A stretch of DNA of 64,000 nucleotides from NCBI RefSeq assembly GCF_000203795.2, contig NW_006281107.1, forward strand, positions 878,965 through 942,964. Direction: 5' to 3'. Every line of letters begins with the position of its first letter. Position 1 is the stretch's first letter. Origin of the DNA: Batrachochytrium dendrobatidis JAM81 (Eukaryota > Chytridiomycota > Chytridiomycetes > Rhizophydiales). Below are positions 25,339 to 36,903 of this stretch, piece by piece. The notes below the pieces were generated by a model. The model made no database searches, had not been told where the DNA came from, and was given only the letters and a program-made list of their open reading frames with translations. The translations under genes and the position numbers were made by a program.

Positions 25339-26513
25339 TGGCTTGATCGTGGTGGTGGTGGTGGTGGTAGTTGGCTTAATCGTGGTGGTGGTAGTTTTTT
25401 TGGTAGTGGTGGTAGTGGTGGTTGGCTTGATCGTGGTGGTAGTGGTGGTCGGCTTGATCGTGGTGGTAGTAGTAGTGGTGGTAGTTTTTTTAGCAGTGGT
25501 GGTGCTGGATGATGAAGGATGACTACCAGATTCACCAAGTGTGCAAGACTGGGTTTCTGGATCCCAATTCTGCTGAATCAAGTAATTCTTACCACCCCAG
25601 CCCATGTTATAGCTGGCACCATTGTCAGCAATAGTCACGTTGCCATATGTCCATGCACACTTGTCAGCATTCTCTTGGTAAACATAGTCAACCCAACCCG
25701 TGTTAAACAAGTCAGGATCAGAGATGGTTTCAACAATTTCATGAGCCATGGCTGACAAGAGTGCATCAACAGACACGTCGTTGTTGGGCGAGCTAGTCTG
25801 GTTGGGTGGAGGAGCACATCCATTCACACAGTTGGCGGGAAGCAGACCACCATAACCAAAGTATACGGTAGTGCCAGATTTGAGATGGATATCCGAGTGA
25901 TAGGCACAATAATCGCCACAAAATCCACTTTTGCTGCGAACTTCGGTAACATCAGCCGTGCTAACAATGTAGTAGATCGCGTTGCTATTTTCTGGGAATG
26001 TACCATTGGTGATATACGCTTGAATAAGATCTTTTATCATGCTTCCTGAAAACGCTTTGCCAACAGAATAGTTGTTGCTAGCAGTACCAGCAACGGTAAC
26101 ATGGTTATCCACATAGACCTTGGGTGAGGTGGCATCTTTTTGGTAGTAGTATTTCTGTTGAGTCTTCCACCAGGCAGACGAACTCAAGCCGTTGGTAAAG
26201 GTCTCAATCAGATTTTTCTGGGTTTGATTCCAACCACCATAGTAGATCACTGGTTGTTGAATACAGGTTAAAGTTGTAATCATTGCAGATTGATATCAAA
26301 CCAACCAAGTCAAATGAATAGTTTTTACTTACAGTAAATCGGAACGGGACCAGTCAAAACACTGCCGCCTGGAGTATAATGGATATCACCACCATTGATG
26401 GTGGCAGATTTTCCATTAACGTGTGGAGCATAAATCCTATAGTCTGCTGGGCTATGGCTCAAAGCAGTAACAGTAGCGATAGCCAAAGTTCCAAGAAAAG
26501 TAGTCAAAAGCAT
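25162..26513 (-). CDS. secreted EXORDIUM/phosphate-induced-protein-1-like protein with Thr-rich tail
   Basis: Two exons (26513-26333 and 26249-25162), 422 residues. Signal peptide MLLTTFLGTLAIATVTALS. The body has YYGGWNQTQKNLIETF, WWKTQQKYYY, SGFCGDYCAYHSD and ENADKCAWTYG, the layout of the Phi-1/EXORDIUM family (PF04674), known from plant apoplast proteins and also found in bacteria and some fungi. At residues about 245 it has AHEIVETISDPD, a His-Glu pair also seen in other members. Six or more Cys suggest disulphides. After residue about 310 comes a long Lys/Pro/Thr repeat linker, then a short Cys-rich end: CDMTDFCCMYLGHYC. Role inferred: cell-surface or secreted protein, the Thr tract probably O-glycosylated. 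Molecular activity is unknown. Family call from recalled motifs. Confidence 0.75.
25225..25505 (-). repeat. Thr-codon minisatellite in the EXORDIUM-like gene
   Basis: On the minus strand about 280 bases of ACC/ACT/ACA codons interrupted by AAG, AAA and CCA, encoding units such as TTIKPTTTTTT and TTKKTTTTT. On the plus strand it reads GGTGGTAGT-like. Such tracts change copy number easily, so length may vary between strains. Copy boundaries are irregular. Confidence 0.85.
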
Positions 26514-26782
26514 TCAAGTATACTCAAAGGTAGAGTTGAACTAGTTGATGCTCAATACCTGCTTTTTATATTCCAACTCCAGGCGTTTTGAACAATTTAA
26601 TTACGATCGAGTTTATTGTCGCGTTCATGGGGATTGACATAAATGGCTAATTATGTATTGCCACAAAGAATTGTAATATATGGTAGCAAAAATATTCGGG
26701 TGTTAGCCGTGCAATATTGAGTTGTACAACAGTTGCATAAAGTAGTATAGTCCATGAGTTTGTCCCGTATAAATTCAAGCCG

Positions 26783-26803
26783 AACGGGTATGAAGAACCC
26801 GTT
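26783..26803. repeat. short perfect inverted repeat
   Basis: Arms AACGGGT and ACCCGTT, perfect complements, flank a 7-base loop. A further CCCGTAT lies 15 bases upstream. Could be a protein-binding dyad; purpose unknown. Confidence 0.5.
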
Positions 26804-26895
26804 TATAGTTTACATATGGGTTTATGAAGCCAACTTTAAAGTACGCCCAAGATTTTAATTTATTTGAAAGCAAAAGCAACCATTAATGATCTTTT

Positions 26896-26948
26896 CCGTA
26901 TTCAGATAGAATGAAACACTAAACAGGGGTGTTAAACAGGCCAATTTC
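26896..26948. repeat. degenerate dispersed repeat, copy B
   Basis: Starts CCGTATTCAGATAGAA, continues ACTAAACAGGGGTGTTAAAC and ends CCAATTTC. Resembles copy A at 21777-21832 at roughly three of four positions by eye. Lies about 380 bases upstream of the EXORDIUM-like start. Confidence 0.45.
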
Positions 26949-27225
26949 CGAGATTGGAGAATGTCATTTGAACATAGTTTTGGTGATTGACAAGGAAACA
27001 ACAGAAAGAGACTTGCAATCGTTTGATTAGATTTTAAGATGCAAAGTAGAGTTTTGTATTGACAATCAAGACAAAGTTTTGTATCGAGTCAATTTGTAAT
27101 AGAAAATTGTCTTGCAAAACAGCGACAGAAAACTTTCATTTTGCGTGAATCAGCAGTCGATTTATTCTTGCATTGAGCTGTTGGGTTCGTTCTTTAAGGT
27201 CAAACTTGTGTTCATACAGCCAGCC

Positions 27226-29028
27226 ATGTCCTTTCGTAAACTGTCAGTCAATATTCTTCCTCTTAAAGAGTCTTTGTCTAATGACAAGGTTGCAGACATG
27301 TTCAGCAGACTGCTTCAGACTCAACCTCAGATAGAACACTTTGTTGTAGATAAACCACTTGGTACGATTCTCTGCCTACATTCTGCTATGGATGACTGAA
27401 GCTGCATTCCTATGCTGAATGCTGCTTCAAACTTTGAAAATGAGTCTTGAACTTATCGCTGATATTCGGTTTGATCAATGCTCATCCATTTACTACTGCT
27501 GGTTATTAGATGGTTCTATTATTGCCTTTCTACTTCAACCAGGCGAGATGATGGCATCAGATGGCTATGGATGGATGGATGATGATTCTTTAACCAGAGT
27601 TACTCTAGATAATGGCATTGTAGGTCAAATGCTTGGGGTGATCTGGATTTATACAAGTTAACCCCATGGTTTTAATTATACTGAACATGGCCTTGGTTGA
27701 TATAGGAAATGGAGATTTTTACTAGGAAACTTGGATTTAGTCCAAATGAGACTTGTGTATCCATGTATGTCGCTTGAATTACTGGTTGAATATTTATTAT
27801 AGAATATAGATCCAATATTGCACACTTTGATTTAATTTAATGGCTGATTTATAACCTATTAATGTGCTAATGTACAACTTAGCAAGCGTTCAAGATATCG
27901 TCTTGTAGCCAACCCTATGTTAAACCTTGTTCACTATCTTGCTGTACCACAAGATGCAGCAATGAAAGTGATCCCACATGCTATCAAGGCTATGCCTCGC
28001 GCATCCATCATGACTGCACCTCAGCGACAGCAGGCATATGTGCCCGATTCTTCACATGCTGGATCAGGTAATTATGCTGCAAAACGTACAGGAGATGATC
28101 CACATAATTCGTCCTATTATGCTCGTAAACGGCCACGAGCACAACCCCAGGTATGCTATGGGATGCATTTTTAAATGCCACTTTTACATGGCTATTTGAT
28201 CTAATGCAATGTTAAAGGCACGACTTGTATCTCAAGTAAAAGTGATTGAAGAAGAAAAAGACTTGTCAGGAGGTGAGTACACTAGCATTCTTATATACAA
28301 TGATTTAATTACAATTGATATTTTGATTGATTGACTGATCCCATAAAATATAGACGAGTTGGATCAGGGCTACACCAGAGTCATATCTCTTGAAAGATAC
28401 AAGCGCAATCATATGTTTATTGATCTGCTATTTTCTCCATATAGTGCATGTAAGTCTTGGTTCATGCTCAAGTAATGATGTTTCAAGTATACTGATACGC
28501 ACACTTTTGAAAATCTACATGTTTATTCTTCAACTGCAGCTGCTATCAGAGAATCAAAGCAGTTTCCAGGCATTACACCAGAACACATTCAACAAATGAA
28601 ACTTCATTTGGTAAGTTTTTTTGAATGTGTTGATATGTTGTGAACAAAACCAACATTTAATTTATTGATAGGAAAAGTCGGAAAAGGACTTTGATGATAC
28701 ACGAAATCAGTATTTAAAAGAAATCGAAGAGATCAACAAGGCAGCAACAGCCGAATGGAAGTGTATTGAAGAGATTCGACACGTACGCACTGCAAAGGTA
28801 ATTATTTTAGAATCAAGGGTGGGTTGTACTTGGACAGGATCTATAATGACTCACAATATATGTACCAAGGACTTGGATGTGCTACAGGAAAAGGCACAGA
28901 GGCGACTTGGAACAAAGTTGGTACCTAAAGGACCTACAGTAACTATAGTGAATCTTGATCATTCCACAAGCCCACTAAAGACCACTACATCGACAATGTT
29001 AATGCCTGTAAAGTCAGATCATACATGA
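27226..29028 (+). CDS. ssr4: SWI/SNF-RSC complex subunit Ssr4-like
   Basis: Multi-exon gene starting at ATG 27226 (MSFRKLSVNILPLKE). Landmarks: GSIIAFLLQPGE then MMASDGYGWMDDDS (about 27510-27590), then MEIFTRKLGFSPNE (about 27710), KRSRYRLVANP (about 27890) followed by LVHYLAVP. These match the order of the fungal Ssr4 N-terminal domain (PF08549) as I know it: a PxDGYRYLD-type motif, a FGF/LGF motif, RRRYRLV and LVHY. The C-terminal part has RVISLERYKRNHMFIDLLFS, matching Ssr4's ISLxRYxxNHxWMEEIFS, then a charged helix (HLEKSEKDFDDTRNQYLKEI). Known role: subunit shared by SWI/SNF and RSC chromatin remodellers in fission yeast and other filamentous fungi; nuclear. Inner exon borders approximate. 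Tandem upstream of SET2. Confidence 0.78.
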
Positions 29029-29899
29029 ATGAATTCAGTTTAAATCTTGGCACTGATGGTAGAATCAGACATAGTTGCCCATAAGAGAACATGTACCATC
29101 CATAAGATGAATACTGAAACGGCAATCCATGTCAAAGAAACGAAATGAACCATGAATTGAGTTCAGTAAAGACTAATGCATAATTTTATAGCAATACGAA
29201 TAGAGCAGAATTATAACAGATAATAATATGAATGCTTTCAACACATGTTGGATGACATTTGAACATGACGATTGCAACAACCGCGACTTTGACCAACACT
29301 CCGACAGTCTGATTGCAAGTTGCATGCAAAGCCATTCAGAATTGCATTGAGGTGAGCAATGCTACTGTTTTTTTTAGCTACCGACTCTGTTTAAATAGCA
29401 TTCATGATAGCGACAGACTGGACAATAGAGTCACTTGTCAGTCAATGCATTTCCATTTCGAATACCAACAAGTGGTCGGAATACAACCAAGTTTGCTTTT
29501 ATCATCTGATGGTATCATGTGCTTGTTCCTGCTACGAATTACATTGTAACCACAGCATATTCTTGCTCATTGAATACACATAAAACACTTGTTTGGTCAG
29601 CATTGGTGTTGGCCATAACCATTTGCTTTGTTTATGGATGATCCGTAGTCACTGTTTTTAAATAACATTATTTGGTAAACTTGTAGGCTGATTCTATACA
29701 AAATACTGCACATTCACCAACTAGTTTAATATTGCTTTTACTCTGTATACTCTATTCTTGAATCATGCTCACAATGGGAAGGTGTGATGGGTCATGTTCT
29801 TGCATTCAATCTGCATGTCCAACTATCCAAATGCAACTGCTGACTTTTGGCTACTGTTGTATTTTTTGTTTTGGAATGTCTAGCAATTTGACGATTTCA
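29029..29899. other. intergenic, Ssr4-like to SET2
   Basis: About 870 bases. An open frame at 29313-29549 has no family resemblance. An ATG at 29765 is in frame with SET2 and could move its start upstream by 45 codons. No RNA gene recognised. Confidence 0.5.
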
Positions 29900-32800
29900 A
29901 TGGATGTTCGTAAAGTGGATGAAGACTCTTTACTCCAAACAGGTTTAGACTCAATCACTAAAGGTATGTGCTTACTATGCACTAATCCAACTTGACCAAT
30001 ACGATGGTCATTTCTATAAACTGCATAGATTGATTGTTTACCATTTTAATATATTCTTGATCTCAGCATGCGCAACTATTCCCTCTCCTGCATCGACACA
30101 TCGACGACAAAGCTCACATAGTCCAACCTCGTTTACCGAAACAACTGCCAAATGCGAATCATCACCTGTGTCGGAAGATTCGGATCGTGTTGTAAACGAA
30201 AACTCTAAACCTGCAAATCTTGAGATAGAAAAGCTGGACGACTCTTTTTTGGCCTTGGAATCACTAACAGTTGATGATGAATCTACGCCAGCAGAAGATG
30301 CTACACTCTCCATCAATACTAATTCGACCGACACTACATCTACTGGATTTACCAGCACTGACATGACTCAAAATGAATCTGTACAGGCATTGTCTGGCCC
30401 AGTGTGTGGGCAAAATGGACAATGGTACGAGAATGAAAGTGTATTAAAAGAGGTCACAGAGGCCTATGTACATATTGAATCAAATATTTATAGAGGACGT
30501 ACAAACGGCAAAGTATCAAGCGACTTTATGCAATGCAACTGTGAATACAATTCATGTGAGTATCGAGCTAAAGAGTTTGTTTTTGATTGTTATTTGATTC
30601 GTTGAAATGGTCTGCTTACAACTCCATTTAAATTTTCACTTTATGCATTGGGTCTAGCCCGCGATCCATCGTGGATGGCATGTGGCGAAGATTCGGATTG
30701 TATCAATAGACAATTATCATTAGAATGCTCTGCAGAAGACTGTCCCACTGGAAATGCATGCCAAAATAGACGGTTTCAACTATGTCAATATTCTCCTATT
30801 CAAGTTGCTCGTGCTGGCTCAAAAGGATTTGGAATCTATGCTAGAGAAAACATTGCTGGCGGTGCATTCATTATCGAGTATTGTGGTGAAGTGATTCCCG
30901 CTTCGCTGTTTGGTAAACGTATCACAGAACATTCCAACAACAGCGCGCAGCATTTCTACTTTATGAGTTTGAAAAAAGATGAGGTGCATACTCTTGATTT
31001 GCTCTTTGCCACATGGTTCTTTATATAGTTGTCAGCTAAACACGATTTTGATTATAGTACATTGATGCATCTAAAAAAGGAAACCTTTCTCGGTATTTAA
31101 ATCACAGCTGCGATCCCAATTGCTCATTACAAAAATGGCTGGTTGGTGACACGATTCGGATTGGCTTATTTGCTTTGAGAGCTATTCCAAAAAATGCCGA
31201 ACTTACTTTTGACTACAAGTTTGAACGATACGGGTGTGTTGATTTCACGCGTCGTCATGTGCATGTACACTTTCTCATATGTTCTTTATTTGATATAATA
31301 GATCCAAGGCTCAAGAATGCTATTGTGGTGCTGCTGCATGCACTGGGTTTATTGGTGGAAATCGGTCTTCTGACGAGCCTGGTGATTCTGAAAGCGATGA
31401 TTCTGAAGAAGACGAAGGCATTGAGCTGGATGACAACAGTGAGGATGAGGAGACTAGAGATGCAATCGCAAGTCGTAACAAAAAAGAGTTTAAAAAGAAA
31501 CCCCGCAAAGTAACTTTTATATTGAATGCAACTTTACAGTCATTTTGCAAATATACCATGGTGGTTAACTTGAATATTCTGTTTATTTTATACAGTCCGA
31601 AAAGGTGTTTCGTCCCATCGAGTCGTTAGAGGACTTGAAAAAGACTGTACGGGCACTGTTTTTTGCTGGATCTCAAGCCGATCGAGCTCTTCATGTACTA
31701 AAACGTCTACAGGTTTGTGTATTGATATGTTTAAAAGGATTACAAAATTGTAATGAATTTCACTAACCACATTTTGAACTGACTACCATGTCTGATGGCA
31801 GAGACTGGATGATTCTGTTTTACTCCGAAAATTTCTTGGTCTGCATGGTTTAGATGTTGTTCGTAGTTGCATAATGACTACGAAATATGATTTCACTGTG
31901 GTTTCAGTGGTGGTTGAGATTATTCAGAAACTCCCCATTACCATCCGGAATCCTGTCTTGTGTCTTATTCCGTTTTTTGAAAAAATGCTAGAAAAAGAAG
32001 ATATGGAAGACACAACTCGAGAGGCTGTCAAGGAGGTGTGTATTGCATATATACTCTCTGATTTTTGATCATTTTACTAAAGCCTTTTTTATTTATAGCT
32101 TTTGAAACAATGGAGTGGATTAACAATCAAATACATTATTCCGAAACGCTCTTCTATAACTAATGAAGACCAGTCCAAGAATCAGGACTTATCGACTGCA
32201 TCGGCTCCAAAAATACCACCGGCGGGGTTGAATGCTACTTTGGTCGTTGCAAACTATTTGGCCAATTCATTAAATACTTTGGATGCTCTTTCTTCAAGTT
32301 CTGCTTTGAATCCAGTATCTGCAACTTTGGTATCGAGTTTACTATTTACCGAGCCCGAGTATTTTCCACGATACAACAAGGCGAGTGCACAATCTGGCCA
32401 AGCATGCAGTGCAGTATCTTCCACGCCTCTGAATGCTGATAAAAATACAGCAGCTACTTTTAAACAAAGTGCTTTAGAACAGCAATCCAAGGATAATCAA
32501 AAAAGTCGTCGCGAATCACACAGTTCTGGACATCAATCAAGTGAGATTCCTAGGCGACTCTCTTCAAAAGCAAACACGGATAATGAAAAGCGTGGGCATG
32601 ATTCTGTTTCCATGTGTAGTTCTCAAATACATACTGCCCCTGCTTCCGGTGATAGTATACGATCTTTACCAAAGGATTCTGAAAGATCAAAGCATAATCG
32701 TGCAGAATCTCCTGATCGATACACTACCCACCCCAAATCACCGACAAGGGATAGTTATTTTAAAGGTCGAGACGATGAGTACAGACGAGGCCGTTCTAGA

Positions 32801-34744
32801 CGCAGTGATCATACTGTCAGTCCATATCGCCAGTCATCAAGAGATACGGATCGACGAGATACTCGCAAACGTAGCTGCAGTCCGGGTCATCGGAGCAGAA
32901 AAGATTCAAGTTCTTCACGACGTAGATCTCGCAGACGTAGTCGATCTCGCAGTATCACTCGTTATCAAGCTAGTCGGAGAGATCGTAGCCGTAGTCGATC
33001 TCGCAGTATCACTCGCTATCAAGCTAGTCGAAGAGATCGTAGCCGTAGTCGATCTCGCAGTATCACTCGTTATCAAGTTAGTCGGAGAGGTCGTAGCCGT
33101 AGTCGTAGTCGTTCGTCCATTCGATCTAATTATCGCCGACGCTCACGTAGTCGCTGCTACAGTGATGACCACAGTCAAAGTCCTGCTCCTCGTAGCGGAA
33201 GACATGGCAAAGATGATGACTCTTATCGTCGCTCTTCATTTGCTCATCGGCGTAGTCCAAGCCCTGTTGACGATTGTGGTCGGGACAGTGCTAAATCCTC
33301 TTGGTCACGACATACAAATGATATTATTAGCCCACACGATGAGAGCAACAAAGACCAGAGTTTACCTTTCCGTCGCAGTATCAGTCATGACGACTCTCGG
33401 GATGTACAAAATAATAGCGATGATAAATCAAAACAAGAAAACGAGCAGCTTCATTCTGATCTGTTAGATATGGCGACAGATTCAGATTTGACTACATTAG
33501 GGTCTAGCTGCACAAAATCGGAAACCCAGCAGCATACTATTCAAGCAGATATTCCTAGTACTGATAATAAGTTAGTTTCAAGCATGTCAAAAGAAAAGGA
33601 GACTGCGACATATTCTAGTCAACGCCATTCTCAACTCAAACTGGATGCTACCCTTTTTGCCGACGATTCATCCAAATATGATAAAGAAAGTAGCCATGAT
33701 AAGTTCAACTCGAGTTTAGAGCACTCGGCGCCATCCTGCTCTAATCACACGGATAGAGTCAAATCTGCATATAAGCGTAGATTTTCGACAGCTGCTGAAA
33801 GTACGACTGAATGCATTGGTCAGCATATTTCCAAAAGCTCGCGATTGTCATTGGATGCTTTGCACGATTCTTTCATATCCACCAATCCCAAACCTGTCAC
33901 TCGTGTGAAATCAAAAGATGGACTTGAACACGATCCTCGCGAATCAAGCAAGCCAGTGAGATTACAGGTGTCAGATTTACATAAAAAGCGATTGTCGGTT
34001 GAGAGCAGCGAGCACTACTCTGCTTCATCAACTGCATCACTTCAGTCCTTAGCTCCAGTTGATAAAGACTCTGTACAAACACCATTTACTGACGCATTGA
34101 AGAAGCATGTGCATTCAGACAAGGTTTTATTTAACAATGCAATAGATGACACTGTTGCAGAGTTGGGCAACGAACGATTTGGTAAGGGTAACATATCTGA
34201 GCGCAAGTCTAAATCCAGCGCAAAGTCATCCAAGCATTCCAGCGAGTCGTCCTCCAAGAAGGTTTTAATTCGGAAAGAGGTTAGTTTTTGAATCATCTGT
34301 ATTGATTCATGATCACGAAATCCAAACGAGTACTGATTTTCAAATACTGACATGATCATTTTATTAGCTTCATTCTATTGCAATTGATCAACTATCTAAA
34401 TTTAAACATACGATTTCGATTGAAAAGTTCAAAACCATGGCAAAGTCGGTATGTTGCGCATCCAACTACATTAGATGTGTTGATACGTTTATTCTGAATG
34501 TGCTGTTTCTAATGTATTTGCCCATGTCTCGACTGGAACTTTGTTTTTATTCATGAAAATTAAATAGTTGGTCAAGGCAGTGACTGACGAGGTAGGGAAA
34601 TCACTAATAATGGAGCTTACTGATGATAAACTAGTGGACACATCACGAACAGCTGCCAAGAAGTGGGTTAGAATGTATCTTGCTCGACATGGATGTGTAC
34701 ACTCTGATGCGATTTCTAAATCTCAATCCAAAGTATCTAAATAA
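29900..34744 (+). CDS. SET2: SET2-type histone H3 Lys36 methyltransferase with RS-rich insert
   Basis: Multi-exon. In order: acidic Ser/Thr-rich N terminus; AWS zinc cluster (QCNCEYNS to CPTGNACQNRRFQ, about 30527-30780); SET domain with KGFGIYARENI, FIIEYCGEV, YLNHSCDPNCSLQKW (about 31095-31140) and ELTFDYKFERYG; post-SET CYCGAAACTG (about 31318); a helical TFIIS-N-like region (31600-32100, DLKKTVRALFFAG to LLKQWSGLTI). Then a 2.2-kb exon with an Arg-Ser-rich block (32780-33170) containing an 18-residue repeat. The last exons (about 34370-34744) have IEKFKTMAKS, LVKAVTDEVGKS and AAKKWVRMYLARHG, a plausible SRI domain for binding the RNA polymerase II tail. Role: co-transcriptional H3K36 methylation. 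The RS block is unusual. A split into two genes near 32100 is possible, but the continuous frame from the TFIIS-N region argues against it. Confidence 0.88.
32941..33110 (+). repeat. 54-bp tandem repeat in SET2 coding an RS-type 18-mer
   Basis: Three copies with starts at 32941, 32995 and 33049, exact period 54 bp, so the frame is kept. Each unit encodes RSRSRSITRYQASRRDRS with minor changes (ASRR to VSRR, RDRS to RGRS in the last). Flanking sequence is also Arg/Ser dipeptide-rich. Confidence 0.92.
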
Positions 34745-34903
34745 ACCGATGTTTTACATAATGAATTTAAAGGCATCGTCATATGAATGGCAAAATGCAG
34801 TCCATCTCAGCTCTGTTCCTGAGGGTGTGCTTTGAGTTGCTTCAAGCTTTCTGCTTCAATCCAAAGCAACCAACTGACCATACAAGTACTGATTACAGCT
34901 GGA

Positions 34904-36785
34904 ATGCCAGTAATCAATCATGCCGGATATGCACCATTAGCAAGGCAATCATCCACTACACTTACAGAATCCAATCAACGCAAAACCTCGGCAGCTTCTG
35001 AATCACTTTTTGCTCAGGCCATATCAACTCAACTTCCCCTTGATAGCGATGATGATTATTGTATCGAACAGCTTACGAATATCGACAATGGAAACATGGA
35101 CGATGAATTTTCTGCTATTGAAAGTATTATTTCTGAAATTGGCATGGGTGCATACCAATGGAAATTGTTTTGGCTTTGCGGTATGGGCTGGGTCGCTGAC
35201 AACATGGTAATATCTCAATCCAATCGCTCTGTTGCAATGCCTGCTACTCATTTCTTTAAAAAATATCCTTGACAGATTGAATGGATACGGTTTGACTAAT
35301 AGTGTAATGAATGCACATTTATTGTCGATGCGATAGTGGTTGCAAGGAATAGCATCCACCCTGCCGAAATTTCAACGAGATTTTGACTTGTCAGATTCTG
35401 TAGCTGGATTGGGGATCACTGCTGCCTTGATTGGCATGATCTTTGGGTCTGCAGGATGGGGAGTTTGTAGCGATGTTATTGGTCGCATGCCAGCCTTTAA
35501 TTTGACGTTGCTGATGGCAGGTGTTTGTGGCATAGTATCCGCATTCGCGCCTTCCTTTAGTATTCTCTGTATAACATTTTTTTCATTAGCGTTGGGTGTT
35601 GGGGGTAATCTCCCTGTTGACGGTATGTTTGGTTTTGTTCAAAGTACAACTGTATGGTAATTGATCGCAATTGGATCTAACCAGTGCTGTTGAATAGGCA
35701 CGCTTTTTCTGGAATTCACTCCAAAAAAGAATCAATCGCTCCTTACACTCATGAGTATTTTTTGGCCTGTTGGTCAGATACTAGTGTCAATTGTTGCAAT
35801 TCTATTTATTCCATCACATAGTTGTCCAGATTTTGGACCATGCGATCCTGCCTCGAATAGAGGATGGCGCATCCTTTTGTTTATAATTGGCACGATTACT
35901 CTATTCATGGTTGCTGGCCGACTGATCTTTTTCCGTATGCTTGAATCTCCTAAATTTCTTCTTGCTGCCGGCCGTCGTGACGAGGCGATTGATGTTCTCT
36001 ATCAGCTTGCGCATGAAAATGGAGTAACCATTACTATTGATCCAGATAGATTTTCTGTTCAATCGTCTGCTCCAGTCTCTCGTCGAAAATCTGATCTTGG
36101 CTGGAGCAAACTAAAACCACTATTTTCCAAAGACACTCGAAAAACAACTGTATTGATTTGGTTGATTTGGTCGCTAGTATCGATGGGATACATTATGTTC
36201 AATGGGTTTCTTACCAAATTTCTAAAGTTTCACGGAGGAAAAATACCATTGTCAGATACAGAGACGTACCGCAACTATGTAATTATTTCTATATTTGGTG
36301 TTCCTGGATCGATTATTGGTAAGCCGAGTGTTTTATGGAATTGACCGTGTCATCTATTGTAATGTCTTGCTTAGCTTTTATGAATGTGTTTAGGCATGTA
36401 CGCAGTAGATACTCAACTTGGCCGTATCGGAACCATGTCGCTTGCTACACTGGGTACATCTATTTCGTTGTGTTTGCTAACCGTGTTTACATCTAGCAAT
36501 AGTCAAATGATTATCAGTTGTATTGAGAGTTTGCTTCAAAACGTCATGTACGGTGTAATTTACTCGTATACACCGGAAGTTTTTCGAACCGAATCTAGAG
36601 GTACGGCGGTTGGAATAGCCTCTGCACTCAGCCGAATTTTTGGTGCAATAGTGCCGGTGGTTACTGGAGCGTTGATTGAAGTGAATCTGAATATTCCTTT
36701 GTGGATTTCATCTAGTTTGATTGGGTTGGCTTTTATATGCATGGTCATGTTGCCTATTGAGACCAGAGGACAATGCACGCATTAA
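34904..36785 (+). CDS. major facilitator superfamily transporter, SV2/SVOP-like
   Basis: Exons at about 34904-35205, 35339-35622, 35698-36318 and 36393-36785. First in-frame ATG is 34904. A hydrophilic N terminus of about 90 residues with an acidic cluster is followed by FWLCGMGWVADNM (TM1). Transmembrane pairs follow, with the MFS loop 2-3 motif GWGVCSDVIGR at about 35458. A large central loop (LLAAGRRDEAIDVLYQLA, then SVQSSAPVSRRKSD) precedes TM7, and the sixth-to-last loop has YSYTPEVFRTESRGTAVG, typical of the SV2/SVOP and organic-ion branch of sugar-porter-like MFS proteins. Substrate unknown. Twelve membrane segments are expected; I counted roughly that many hydrophobic stretches. Converges with the surface-protein gene with 118 bases between stops. 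Confidence 0.85.
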
Positions 36786-36903
36786 CTCAATCTATAGTAC
36801 TTTGTATCTCTATCAATACATGATTTTTCAGTATCCAGTCTCGGCTCGAGTCTTGCTAAAGCACTTGATTGAAAATTTGCAATTTTATTGGGGGACTTTA
36901 CCA

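Larger units (their letters stand above)
26514..27225. other. intergenic between EXORDIUM-like (-) and Ssr4-like (+)
   Basis: About 710 bases of divergent promoter DNA. Contains an inverted repeat at 26783-26803 and copy B of the degenerate repeat at 26896-26948. No gene recognised. Confidence 0.55.

Noticed and set aside
25105..25522. Gly/Ser-rich and Val-rich frames on the plus strand
   Set aside because: Antisense readings of the Thr-codon minisatellite of the EXORDIUM-like gene.
32541..33467. 308-codon plus-strand frame within SET2, rich in Val/Ile/Leu repeats
   Set aside because: It is the shifted reading of the RS-coding tandem repeat; its periodicity copies the 54-bp unit and SET2 is the supported frame.
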